From Corynebacterium sp. ACRPH (GTDB taxonomy: Bacteria; Actinomycetota; Actinomycetes; Mycobacteriales; Mycobacteriaceae): a stretch of 64,000 nt of DNA. Shown here piece after piece: positions 18,039 through 25,856 of the stretch (position 1 is its first letter; every line of letters begins with the position of its first letter). Below the pieces are notes generated by a model. The model searched no databases. It was not told where the DNA came from and saw nothing but the letters and a program-made list of their open reading frames with translations. The stretch is from NCBI RefSeq assembly GCF_022347285.1, contig NZ_JAKRND010000011.1, positions 20,778-84,777 of the forward strand. Reading direction: 5' to 3'. The position numbers and the translations under genes are program-made.

Positions 18039-18701
18039 ATGAGCTACGACAACGGTAACCAACCGGAGAAGAATGCGCTCGGCCTGCGGGATCGCAAAAA
18101 GGCCGAAACCCGTAGGCACATTGCCCATGCCACCGTTGAGCTGTTGGTGAATGAAGGTGCAGAGAATACGACAATTGCTCGCATAGCAGAAAAGGCCAAC
18201 ATTTCCGCGCGCACTTTTCACAACTATTTCCCTCACCGAGAAGCAGCTTTATTGTTCATGCTTAATCAATTCATTGATGAAATGATTAGCCTGGTGAACA
18301 CTTCGGAGCCGGGCCAACGTTTAATTACGGTAGCAGAGAATATCGCCGTGAACTTTTACAACCGTCCAGCAGAGAACCCGAACAGCATCGAAACTCTCTC
18401 CCGCCTTGCCGATCACCTTCACGGCATTCCTCCGCAGATCAGGAAGGAACTTTTCGCAGACGGCGACCGCTCCTTCAGCAACGGAATGGAGTTCTTCTCC
18501 CCGCTCGTGCAGGCATTTCAGCAGTACAGCGAACGTGAGGGGCGGGAGCTGAGTACTGCGAATGCACTACTACTCATCAACACGGTTCTGTTTGTCCCAA
18601 GCATTTTCATGGAACTTAACAAGGCCGGAAACTCCACTACCGAAGAGGACATTAGAAATGCCTTTCATTTGCTAGCAGGAGGACTTTCGAAGCTCGGATA
18701 G
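18039..18701 (+). CDS. TetR family transcriptional regulator
   Basis: This 220-residue one-component repressor has an N-terminal helix-turn-helix around residues 22-70 (KKAETRRHIAHATVELL, TTIARIAEKANISARTFHNYF). The C-terminal ligand-binding half has no recognisable signature. It starts at ATG 18039 with an ideal AGGAGG 8 bases upstream, 11 bases after the MMPL stop codon, so it is co-transcribed with the transporter. The simplest reading is autoregulation of the pair through the inverted repeat at 15547-15596. Its helix-turn-helix resembles that of the next gene, suggesting duplication. Confidence 0.9.
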   Translation: MSYDNGNQPEKNALGLRDRKKAETRRHIAHATVELLVNEGAENTTIARIAEKANISARTFHNYFPHREAALLFMLNQFIDEMISLVNTSEPGQRLITVAENIAVNFYNRPAENPNSIETLSRLADHLHGIPPQIRKELFADGDRSFSNGMEFFSPLVQAFQQYSEREGRELSTANALLLINTVLFVPSIFMELNKAGNSTTEEDIRNAFHLLAGGLSKLG

Positions 18702-18702
18702 C

Positions 18703-18741
18703 CCTGGGAAAAAGATTTTAGATATCACACTATTTCCCAGG
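18703..18741. repeat. 9-bp perfect inverted repeat between the two tetR genes
   Basis: CCTGGGAAA (18703-18711) and TTTCCCAGG (18733-18741) flank a 21-base AT-rich loop, just after the first tetR stop codon. There is no T-run, so an operator for the second tetR is as likely as a terminator. A second small repeat, TTTGAAA-TTGTT-TTTCAAA, follows at 18750-18768. Confidence 0.5.
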
Positions 18742-18868
18742 CAAGACTCTTTGAAATTGTTTTTCAAATCTGTCCGTCGCAAATATCAGACCTGCTACAC
18801 TATCCTGCATTCAACCCTTTCCTGCACACAGGACATATCGGGCAAAATGAAAGGTGTTCCCCACTCTC

Positions 18869-19561
18869 ATGTCGACCAGCGCGACCATCCCCGAGCCCTC
18901 CGCGTCCCGACGCGAACAGAAGAAGGCCGAAACGAAGCAGAATCTCATCGATTCAGCCATTGAGCTGTTCATGGGTTACGGCCCCGAGGCCGCGACAGTC
19001 CACGCCATCACCAAGCGAGCTGGGGTATCCACCCGCACCTTTCACAACTACTTCGAGCGCCGCGACGACGTATTCGCCTACTACTTGCACGAGGTCTTTG
19101 AACACTTCGCCCACCGGATCCGCGACATCGCGGCGGACCACCCCACCGGCCGCATCGTGGACATCATGCGCGATGCAATGTGGATCTACTGCTTCCCATC
19201 GTGCGATGAGCAAGTAGATTCCGGCGCAACCGAGCTGGTGGACCCGACCACACCGGACATCCGCAAGTTCAAGCCACTACTCACCATGCTGGAGAACCCA
19301 CAGGATAAGGGTAGCGCTGAGCACCTGGATGTGGACCTACCTACCCTCACAGAACCTGGAACCAAGGCGCTGTGCGATGTCGTCCCCGACCTCTCCCCTT
19401 TCAAGGCATTCCTGTTGCTGGATGTTTCCTTCAGCATCGCCATGCGCGCCGTAGAGGCAGCTGCGGACGAGCGGCTATCCGGTGGCCTCAGCCCCGAGGA
19501 GCTCTACAACCAGGCCTTCGACATGCTAGCCCGTGTCGACCGCATTGAGGACGAAAAGTAG
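18869..19561 (+). CDS. TetR family transcriptional regulator
   Basis: This 230-residue protein has the helix-turn-helix at about residues 15-65 (REQKKAETKQNLIDSAIELF, VHAITKRAGVSTRTFHNYFERRDDV). Parts of the motif (KKAET, TFHNYF) are identical in the preceding regulator, indicating paralogy. The ligand domain is unassigned. ATG 18869 is used; an in-frame GTG at 18854 would add five residues, and neither has a strong ribosome site. The gene is separated from the first tetR by 167 bases with inverted repeats, and its target may be itself, the MMPL operon or the PnuC-like gene 54 bases downstream. Confidence 0.87.
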   Translation: MSTSATIPEPSASRREQKKAETKQNLIDSAIELFMGYGPEAATVHAITKRAGVSTRTFHNYFERRDDVFAYYLHEVFEHFAHRIRDIAADHPTGRIVDIMRDAMWIYCFPSCDEQVDSGATELVDPTTPDIRKFKPLLTMLENPQDKGSAEHLDVDLPTLTEPGTKALCDVVPDLSPFKAFLLLDVSFSIAMRAVEAAADERLSGGLSPEELYNQAFDMLARVDRIEDEK

Positions 19562-19615
19562 TCGCCTCACCAAAAATCAAACCCGGTTTCCTTTGCCCAG
19601 ACCTGATAAGGGAAG

Positions 19616-20362
19616 ATGGGCACTGTGGAATCAGAGGGAATCTTTACAACGCTTCTCAACGCAACGCTGATCATCGGTGGCTACCCGATCCTCTGGCGCG
19701 AAATCATCGGCAATCTCTTCGGCCTAGCCTCCGCCGTCGGCGGGATGAAGCGCGTGGTGTGGGCCTGGCCCGTGGGAATCGTCGGCAACGTGCTGCTGTT
19801 CACGGTGTTCCTGGGTGGGCTGTTCCACACACCACAGGATCTGGACCTCTACGGCCAGGCAGGCCGCCAGGTGATGTTCCTCATCGTCTCGCTGTACGGC
19901 TGGTATCAATGGAGCCGCGCCCGCACTGCCGGCATGCGCGAGCCTGATAACACCGACCCCTCCCGCTCCATCGTCAGCGAGCCCGCCGCCGACAGCGCCG
20001 CAGTGCAGCCCAGCTGGGCCAGCACCAAGGAACGCCTCGGCATGCTCGCCTTTGCGGTGATCGGCACCGTAGTCTTCGCACTGATCTTCGACGCGCTAGG
20101 TTCGTGGGGGCCGTGGGCAGACGCCTGGATCTTCACCGGCTCCATCCTGGCCACGTTCGGCATGGCCCGCGGCTGGACGGAGTTCTGGCTGATCTGGATC
20201 GGCGTGGATATTGTCGGAGTACCCCTGCTGCTCGCCGCGGGCTACTACCCCTCCGCGGCGCTATACGTGGTCTACGGCGCGTTCGTGCTGTGGGGATTCT
20301 TCGTGTGGTTGCGGGTGCAACGCACGAAAACCACCGGCGCCGCAGGCGCCGCCAGCAGCTAG
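19616..20362 (+). CDS. PnuC family nicotinamide riboside transporter
   Basis: This 248-residue membrane protein has about seven hydrophobic segments. The N-terminal half contains the PnuC-type pattern with NLFGLASAVGGMKRVVWAWPVGIVGNVLL and MFLIVSLYGWYQWSR. The second half ends with WIGVDIVGVPLLLAAGYYPSAALYVVYG. PnuC proteins take up nicotinamide riboside or related vitamin precursors by facilitated diffusion. A hydrophilic loop of about 50 residues (RTAGMREPDNTDPSRS) splits the protein. The gene is tail-to-tail with the enoyl-CoA hydratase-like gene, only 3 bases apart. Confidence 0.85.
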   Translation: MGTVESEGIFTTLLNATLIIGGYPILWREIIGNLFGLASAVGGMKRVVWAWPVGIVGNVLLFTVFLGGLFHTPQDLDLYGQAGRQVMFLIVSLYGWYQWSRARTAGMREPDNTDPSRSIVSEPAADSAAVQPSWASTKERLGMLAFAVIGTVVFALIFDALGSWGPWADAWIFTGSILATFGMARGWTEFWLIWIGVDIVGVPLLLAAGYYPSAALYVVYGAFVLWGFFVWLRVQRTKTTGAAGAASS

Positions 20363-20365
20363 TGC

Positions 20366-21445
20366 CTAGCCCAGTAGCGCCCGCCATTTCTCCACGTCCA
20401 CGTCATCCGTGGAAGCCGGCTCGAACTGCGCGTTGTGATCCTTGTGCTCCAGCACTGCGCGCACTCCCTCGATGAAGTTCGGCCCCCGGCGCAGCTCGCC
20501 ACCGACCTTGAATTCCATATCCAAAGCCTCGCGCAGCGTTGCACCCTCCGCGCGGCGGAAAAGCTCCACCGTGGCCACAAGACTCTCCGGGTTGGCACCC
20601 TTCAGGGAATCGGTCACCTTGGTTATAAACTGCGCCAATTCGGCGTCCGAAACAGAACCCTCATCCCGCACGATCCGGGCTTCGATGTCTGCCCAAGAAC
20701 CTTCGGCGAAAGTCCGCTCGATCCACTCCGCGTGCTTCTGCAGCGTAGAGGTGGGCTCCTCCAGCTTCTGCGGGTCGAGAGCATTAGACCGCAGCGCCTC
20801 GGGAAGGTCGCCCGAATGCAGGTCGGATTCAAAAGCATGCACATCCGCCACCAGGTTCGTGACCAGGCCGGTGTACAACATGTCCGCAGGGCTTAGACGC
20901 CAACCCGTGGTGGCGATAAAGAACCCCACGGCGGGGGAGCAATCCAGGTGCGTCAGCCGATAAGACATGCCCACGTCGGGCACGAACCCAATCGCGGCTT
21001 CCGGCATTGCCCCCAGGGTGCGCGGGGTGATCACGCGGTGCGAGCCATGCATGGAGATGCCCATGCCGCCGCCCATCACGACGCCTTCCAGCAGCGCGAT
21101 CACGGGCTTGTTTACCCGCGACAGCCGCTCATTGAGGTCGTACTCTTCCTCAAAGAAGGAGTCCCCGAAGCGATACATGCGCTTCATGTCTCGCATCCGC
21201 ACGTAGCGTACGTCCCCGCCTGCGCAGAAGGCCCGGTCGGAGGACGACTTGATCACGATGAACTGAATCCAATCATCGTCGGCCCATTTGTCGACCGCCT
21301 CGCGGATTAGGCGGATCATCTCCACGTTTAAGGAATTCAGAGCCTTAGGGCGATTCAGCTCGATAACCCCGACGTGACCTGCGACGACGGTCGTTACTTC
21401 CGCATCCGGGTCGTACGTCGGGTGCTTCCTTCTCTTGTCTGCCAT
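20366..21445 (-). CDS. Enoyl-CoA hydratase/isomerase family protein, probable 3-hydroxyisobutyryl-CoA hydrolase
   Basis: This 359-residue crotonase-fold protein is longer than simple enoyl-CoA hydratases (about 260) and matches the length of 3-hydroxyisobutyryl-CoA hydrolases, which act in valine breakdown. Motifs are IELNRPKALNSLN, SDRAFCAGGDVR (oxyanion hole), EGVVMGGGMGISMHGSHRV and PEAAIGFVPDVGMSYRL. The PE..IG..PDVG pattern is typical of the hydrolase branch. The C-terminal 100 residues are helical and unlike classic hydratases. ATG 21445 gives the start. It sits downstream of ppk2 on the same strand with a 54-base gap holding an inverted repeat. Confidence 0.85.
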   Translation of the reverse strand: MADKRRKHPTYDPDAEVTTVVAGHVGVIELNRPKALNSLNVEMIRLIREAVDKWADDDWIQFIVIKSSSDRAFCAGGDVRYVRMRDMKRMYRFGDSFFEEEYDLNERLSRVNKPVIALLEGVVMGGGMGISMHGSHRVITPRTLGAMPEAAIGFVPDVGMSYRLTHLDCSPAVGFFIATTGWRLSPADMLYTGLVTNLVADVHAFESDLHSGDLPEALRSNALDPQKLEEPTSTLQKHAEWIERTFAEGSWADIEARIVRDEGSVSDAELAQFITKVTDSLKGANPESLVATVELFRRAEGATLREALDMEFKVGGELRRGPNFIEGVRAVLEHKDHNAQFEPASTDDVDVEKWRALLG

Positions 21446-21488
21446 GTCACCATAATTACAGGAACGACAAGGAAGTGCAGCCTAGTTT

Positions 21489-21511
21489 AAATCTAAGGTC
21501 TACTTAGATTT
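21489..21511 (-). terminator. 9-bp inverted repeat at the ppk2 stop codon
   Basis: AAATCTAAG and CTTAGATTT are perfect reverse complements around a 5-base loop and overlap the ppk2 stop. There is no good T-run, so this is a weak terminator or RNA-stability stem. Confidence 0.45.
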
Positions 21512-22480
21512 CTTGCCCTTCTTGGACTTCTTGCCCTTCTTCTTTTTGTCGCCCTTGTTCTTTTTGGACGCCGCAGCCTCCTTGCCCTCGGACTTCGACT
21601 TCTTCTTGGAGTTCTCCTCGGACTCAGCCTCCTGAGCCTGCTTGGCTTCCTCGGCCTGCCGCTTCAGCAGGTCCTTCTCCAGCAGCTTCGCCACGTCGGG
21701 CACGTAGCGGAACTGGGTGCGCGGCGGGCGCTCGTAGGTGTTGTCGGATGCCGGGCGCTCCGGAATCTTCGGCACGTTCTTCTCCACGTACTCCCACGGG
21801 ATCGTGTTCAACAGGTGGTTGATCACGTTGATGCGGGAGCGCTTCTTGTCCTCGGACTCCACGGTGTACCACGGGGCAGACGGGATGTCGGTGTGCACGA
21901 ACATCTCATCCTTCGCGCGCGAGTAGTCCTCCCAGCGCGTGATGGACTGCAGATCCATCGGGGAGAGCTTCCACTGGCGCAGCGGGTCGGACTGGCGGGA
22001 CTGGAAGCGGCGGATCTGCTCTTCATCGGACACGGAGAACCAGTACTTGCGCAGGATGATGCCGTCCTCAACCAGCAGGCGCTCGAAGATCGGAGCCTGG
22101 TGCAGGAAGCGGCGGTATTCCTGGGTGGTGCAGAAGCCCATCACGCGCTCCACGCCAGCGCGGTTGTACCAAGAGCGGTCGAAGATGACGATCTCTCCGG
22201 CGGTGGGCAGCTTCTCGATGTAGCGCTGGAAGTACCACTGTCCCTTCTCGCGCGAGCTGGGGGCCGGCAGAGCCTCGATGCGGCAGACTCGCGGGCTGAG
22301 GTACTGGGTGATGCGCTTAATCGCGGACCCCTTGCCCGCCGCATCGCGCCCTTCCATCACGATGACGATGCGGGCTCCGGTTTCCACCACCCACTGCTGC
22401 ATTTCGACGAGTTCAGCTTGGAGCCTTTTGAGCTCCTTTTCATAGGCCTGTTTGTCCAGCTTGGGAAGTCTATCGCTCAT
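21500..22480 (-). CDS. ppk2: Polyphosphate kinase 2
   Basis: PPK2 transfers phosphate between polyphosphate and nucleotides, favouring GTP or ATP synthesis from polyphosphate. The core (about residues 10-260) carries Walker A MEGRDAAGKGSAIKR, the lid-type REKGQWYFQRYIEKLP, and the Walker B region IFDRSWYNRAGVERVMGF. The 326-residue length includes a C-terminal tail of about 60 residues that is first Glu/Ala-rich and then almost pure Lys/Gly/Ser (KKNKGDKKKKGKKSK). This tail is not part of the catalytic fold and could bind polyphosphate or nucleic acid. ATG 22480 is the start. Confidence 0.93.
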   Translation of the reverse strand: MSDRLPKLDKQAYEKELKRLQAELVEMQQWVVETGARIVIVMEGRDAAGKGSAIKRITQYLSPRVCRIEALPAPSSREKGQWYFQRYIEKLPTAGEIVIFDRSWYNRAGVERVMGFCTTQEYRRFLHQAPIFERLLVEDGIILRKYWFSVSDEEQIRRFQSRQSDPLRQWKLSPMDLQSITRWEDYSRAKDEMFVHTDIPSAPWYTVESEDKKRSRINVINHLLNTIPWEYVEKNVPKIPERPASDNTYERPPRTQFRYVPDVAKLLEKDLLKRQAEEAKQAQEAESEENSKKKSKSEGKEAAASKKNKGDKKKKGKKSKKGKKSK

Positions 22481-22590
22481 TGTTCCAAGCTTAGTTCTTC
22501 GCAGGCCGAACGCCTAATAATCTCTTAGCTTTTAGGCCTTACTAAGCCTGGGCGAGAGCAACCTCACAGATAGTGCAATAATTAGCCCTT

Positions 22591-23874
22591 ATGCAGACAA
22601 AGGAAGTCGCTTCGGCGCGATTGGAAAACTTCAGACACCTCAAGATCAACCTCCCGGTTAAGATCGCGTTGAGTGTGCTGCTGGTGCTTTCTGTCCTGCC
22701 GAAGATCTTCAACACTCGCGGCTTCCACTACAACCTGGACCTGGACGTCTACCGGGTGGGAGCCCAGCGCGTTCTGGACGGCCAGGAGCTCTACAGCGGC
22801 CACTTCCACATCATCGGCGATACGTATCTGCCGTTTACATACCCGCCGATTTCGGCTCTGTTGTTCACTCCCCTGGCGGTGATCCCTTATAACCTGGCCG
22901 CCGTTTTGCTAGTCTGCGCCACGGTGACCGTCACTTGGTGGGTGCTCACACACACCGTGCACGCGGCAGCGCGCCTAGACCGCGCCTCCGCCGGGTGGGT
23001 GTCGGTGGCGCTCACCGCAGTGTTGATCCACTTGAGCCCCATCCACACCAGCTTGGCCTATGGGCAGATCAACGTTCTGCTGATGGGAATGGTCTTCGTC
23101 GATGCGCTCATCGTACCTCGTCGCTACCGCGGCCTGCTCACGGGTGCGGCGGTTGCTATCAAATTGACGCCCGCAGTCTTCGGCCTGTGGTTCCTTCTGC
23201 GCAAGGACTGGGGTTCCATCCTGCGCATGGGCGTAGGCACGCTCGGCACTACAGCTTTAGCATGGCTGATCCTGCCACGGGATTCTCTGGAATATTGGAC
23301 GCACACGCTGCGCGAAACCGGGCGTATCGGCAACCACGAATACGCCCTGAACCAAAGCATCAACGGACTGCTGTACCGCTTCGGCCTGCGGACGGACGAC
23401 TCCTCCAGCTTGTTGTGGGTACTGCTGGTGTGTGTTTCGCTGGCAGTCATCACCTACGTCATGATCAAGCTGCTCCGGGTAGATGCACCGATCGTCGCGC
23501 TGTGCGTCAATTCCCTGTTTGCACTGCTGGCCAGCCCAGTCTCCTGGAACCACCACTGGTCGTGGGCTCCGGTGCTACTGGTGGCTCTGGCCTGCTACGC
23601 GATTGCGGATCCCACTTCCCCGCTGGCGACTCCGCGCTGGCTATGGATTGCCCTGGTTGCCCTGGGCTTTGTCGCTTTCGCCTTCGAGCCCACCGCTTTC
23701 GTGCCTTTCCAGGAACAGCGCGAGTTCGAGTGGAACGCCTGGCAGGCGCTCCTGGGTAACTCCTACCTGTGGTGGACAATCCTGGCCCTGCTGGTGATGA
23801 CGGTTCGCCTCGCGCTTTACCGCGGCAAGACCTCCGACAAGACCCCAGTCTCTGAGGCAAGCTCCGAAGCTTAA
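22591..23874 (+). CDS. GT87 family (DUF2029) polyprenol-phosphate-dependent mannosyltransferase-like membrane protein
   Basis: This 427-residue protein has about ten transmembrane segments. It shows the GT-C/GT87 features: an early extracytoplasmic acidic motif, NLDLDVYRVGAQRVLDGQELY, followed by LPFTYPPISALLFTP. Relatives in mycolata (PimE, AftC and MptC types) add mannose or arabinose to phosphatidylinositol mannosides, lipomannan or arabinan from prenyl-phosphate donors. Which acceptor is used here is not clear from sequence. The gene starts at ATG 22591 with no Shine-Dalgarno and an AATAAT box about 9 bases upstream, so a leaderless mRNA is possible. It converges on sdaA. Confidence 0.82.
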   Translation: MQTKEVASARLENFRHLKINLPVKIALSVLLVLSVLPKIFNTRGFHYNLDLDVYRVGAQRVLDGQELYSGHFHIIGDTYLPFTYPPISALLFTPLAVIPYNLAAVLLVCATVTVTWWVLTHTVHAAARLDRASAGWVSVALTAVLIHLSPIHTSLAYGQINVLLMGMVFVDALIVPRRYRGLLTGAAVAIKLTPAVFGLWFLLRKDWGSILRMGVGTLGTTALAWLILPRDSLEYWTHTLRETGRIGNHEYALNQSINGLLYRFGLRTDDSSSLLWVLLVCVSLAVITYVMIKLLRVDAPIVALCVNSLFALLASPVSWNHHWSWAPVLLVALACYAIADPTSPLATPRWLWIALVALGFVAFAFEPTAFVPFQEQREFEWNAWQALLGNSYLWWTILALLVMTVRLALYRGKTSDKTPVSEASSEA

Positions 23875-23903
23875 AGGGTTTTAGGGATTTAAGCCCCTTG
23901 CCT

Positions 23904-25385
23904 TTAGCACTCCGGCACGTTGACGGAGACGTTCGTCGCTAACCCGCCGCCGGCCGTTTCCTTGTACTTCTCGGACATGTCCCTGCCGGTCTGCCGCATG
24001 GTCTCAATGACCTCATCAAGGGTGACGTGATGGTCCCCGTCCCCGCGCATAGCCATCTTTGCGGCGTTGATGGCCTTGCCCGCACTGATGGCGTTTCTTT
24101 CGATGCACGGGATCTGCACCAAGCCGCCGATGGGGTCGCAGGTAAGCCCCAGCGAATGTTCCATCGCAATCTCCGCCGCGTTCGCCACCTGTCGCGGAGC
24201 CCCTCCCAGCACCTCAGCCAGCCCGGCAGCGGCCATGGAGGCCGCAGAACCGACCTCGCCCTGGCAGCCGACCTCCGCGCCGGAGATGCTGGCGCGCTCC
24301 TTGTACAACGAGCCGACCGCGCCTGCGGCCAGCAGGAAGCGCCGGTTCACCTGGAATGGGTCCTGCTTGCCGGCAGGCGTGAACTCGCGGGCGTAAAACA
24401 GCACGGCGGGGATGATTCCCGCAGCACCATTCGTCGGCGCGGTGACCACCCGCCCACCAGCTGCGTTCTCCTCGTTTACCGCCAAGGCGATCAGGTTCAC
24501 CCAGTCCTCGGAAAACTCGGCAGTGCGGTGCGGGTCCTCCTCCATCAGCTGGTCGTACCAGCGCTTCGCGCGACGGCGAACCATCAAGGCTCCGGGCAGC
24601 ACTCCGGCGAAGGTTACTCCACGCTTGGCGCAATCCTGCATGGCCTGGGCGATGGCATCCAGGTTCGCATCGATCTGCTCGTTGGTGCGCAACGACTGCT
24701 CGCAGCGCCGCTGCACCTCCCCCAGGCTAATGCCCGCGTGCTCCGCCAGGGAGATCAGCTTGTCACCGGACTCGAACAGCCACTGCCCGCTGAGCTCGTC
24801 CAGTGTGGGAACTTCCTCCTCGGTACGGATGAAGCCACCGCCGATGGAGTAGAAAGTCTGCTTCAGCGGCTCGGATAGGCCGCTGACCACGAATGTCATA
24901 GCATTCGTGTGAATCGAACGGCGCACGGTCGGCCGCAGCACAATGTCTTCGAAACCGCAGGTGACGGGCAGGCTCTTATCGCCCGCCAGGTAAATGGTGC
25001 GAGTTTCGCGGATCTCATCCAGCCGGGACTGCATGTAGTCCGGATCCACCTGCGCCGGATCGGCACCGTCCAGGCCCAGCAGGCAGGCCCCCAGCGTTCC
25101 GTGTCCAGCCCCCGTAGCGGCTAGCGAGCCATACAGGACAACGCTGATGCTCAGCTGATGTTCGCCCTCATCGGGCAGGCTCACCACGTCGGCCAGCTTG
25201 TCGGAGCCCAGCGGGCGCAGCCCCTCCTCGGTTGCTGAGTCGGCGGCGCGGGGAGACGTGGCGTCATCCCCCAAAAAAGCTTTGACCCGGCGCGCGAAGG
25301 ACAGACCCGCGCGCATCGGCCCGACGGTGTGCGAAGAAGACGGGCCGACGCCGATCTGGAAGAGGTCGAAAACGCTGACAGTCAT
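23904..25385 (-). CDS. sdaA: L-serine ammonia-lyase (iron-sulfur dependent, single chain)
   Basis: The enzyme deaminates L-serine to pyruvate and ammonia using a [4Fe-4S] cluster. The N-terminal beta domain begins [21 protein letters not shown]. The catalytic alpha domain has [30 protein letters not shown] and [19 protein letters not shown], which supply the cluster cysteines. The chain ends exactly in Cys (NVSVNVPEC). In studied type-2 enzymes a C-terminal Cys tail inserts into the active site as the fourth iron ligand. Length 493 is longer than the roughly 455 of E. coli; the N-terminal domain has an insertion near residues 40-60 ([12 protein letters not shown]). A motif copy lies in that insertion. 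Confidence 0.95.
   Translation of the reverse strand: MTVSVFDLFQIGVGPSSSHTVGPMRAGLSFARRVKAFLGDDATSPRAADSATEEGLRPLGSDKLADVVSLPDEGEHQLSISVVLYGSLAATGAGHGTLGACLLGLDGADPAQVDPDYMQSRLDEIRETRTIYLAGDKSLPVTCGFEDIVLRPTVRRSIHTNAMTFVVSGLSEPLKQTFYSIGGGFIRTEEEVPTLDELSGQWLFESGDKLISLAEHAGISLGEVQRRCEQSLRTNEQIDANLDAIAQAMQDCAKRGVTFAGVLPGALMVRRRAKRWYDQLMEEDPHRTAEFSEDWVNLIALAVNEENAAGGRVVTAPTNGAAGIIPAVLFYAREFTPAGKQDPFQVNRRFLLAAGAVGSLYKERASISGAEVGCQGEVGSAASMAAAGLAEVLGGAPRQVANAAEIAMEHSLGLTCDPIGGLVQIPCIERNAISAGKAINAAKMAMRGDGDHHVTLDEVIETMRQTGRDMSEKYKETAGGGLATNVSVNVPEC
25260..25277 (-). repeat. Recurrent motif, copy 8 (in sdaA)
   Basis: Minus-strand reading: TTTTTGGGGGATGACGCC. It is a variant with G inserted between the T tract and the core. 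Confidence 0.4.
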
Positions 25386-25427
25386 AGTGGTGCTAAGGGG
25401 GTGGTGTGAAAGAGGTGGGTTTAAGGG

Positions 25428-25757
25428 CTAGTTATCCTCGACGCGGAACTCGGCCATGCGGTCCCACTCGGTCTTTCCTGGGATCTTCGTGTTGATGATC
25501 TCCGGGGTTTCCAGCAGGTACTTCGGCATCTCGTCGCAGGCGCGCTTGAAGTGCTCGGACTCTACGTGGGCGGCGTCGGCATCGTCCTGGAAAGCTTCGA
25601 TCAGCAAGTACTCGTTTGCGTTCTCCGGGTCGCGGAACCAGTCGAAAAAGATGTTGCCTTCCTCGGCGCGGGTGGCCTCGGTGAACCAGGAGACCTCCTG
25701 CAGGAAGTTGTCGGCGAACTCGGGGCGGACCTTGTACTTCACATTAATAAGGATCAT
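25428..25757 (-). CDS. Antibiotic biosynthesis monooxygenase (ABM) domain protein
   Basis: This 109-residue protein has the dimeric alpha/beta ABM fold of YgiN-type quinol monooxygenases and heme-degrading relatives. Visible signature: MILINVKYKVRPEFADNFLQ, then EEGNIFFDWFRDPENANEYLLIEAFQD, and HVESEHFKRACDEMPKYL. The start is placed at ATG 25757 because the domain begins there; the longer frame to 25841 adds 28 residues with no similarity to the family. It sits 42 bases upstream of sdaA on the same strand and may be read with it. The substrate is unknown. Confidence 0.82.
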   Translation of the reverse strand: MILINVKYKVRPEFADNFLQEVSWFTEATRAEEGNIFFDWFRDPENANEYLLIEAFQDDADAAHVESEHFKRACDEMPKYLLETPEIINTKIPGKTEWDRMAEFRVEDN

Positions 25758-25856
25758 GGTGCCCCACCCTACGCTGTGCACCCGAGTGTTGGCAGATGGC
25801 CAGCTGGCCGAAGATCTTTGACCTGCCTCCGGCCTACACACGGCCTGCGCCCGGCT

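Noticed and set aside
18703..18741. Definite terminator for the first tetR gene
   Set aside because: The stem is perfect but the loop is 21 bases and no T-run follows, so it is reported only as an inverted repeat.
25798..25809. GGCCAGCTGGCC palindrome between the ABM and hydrolase genes
   Set aside because: Short GC palindromes are expected by chance in this composition, and no second copy or partner element was found.
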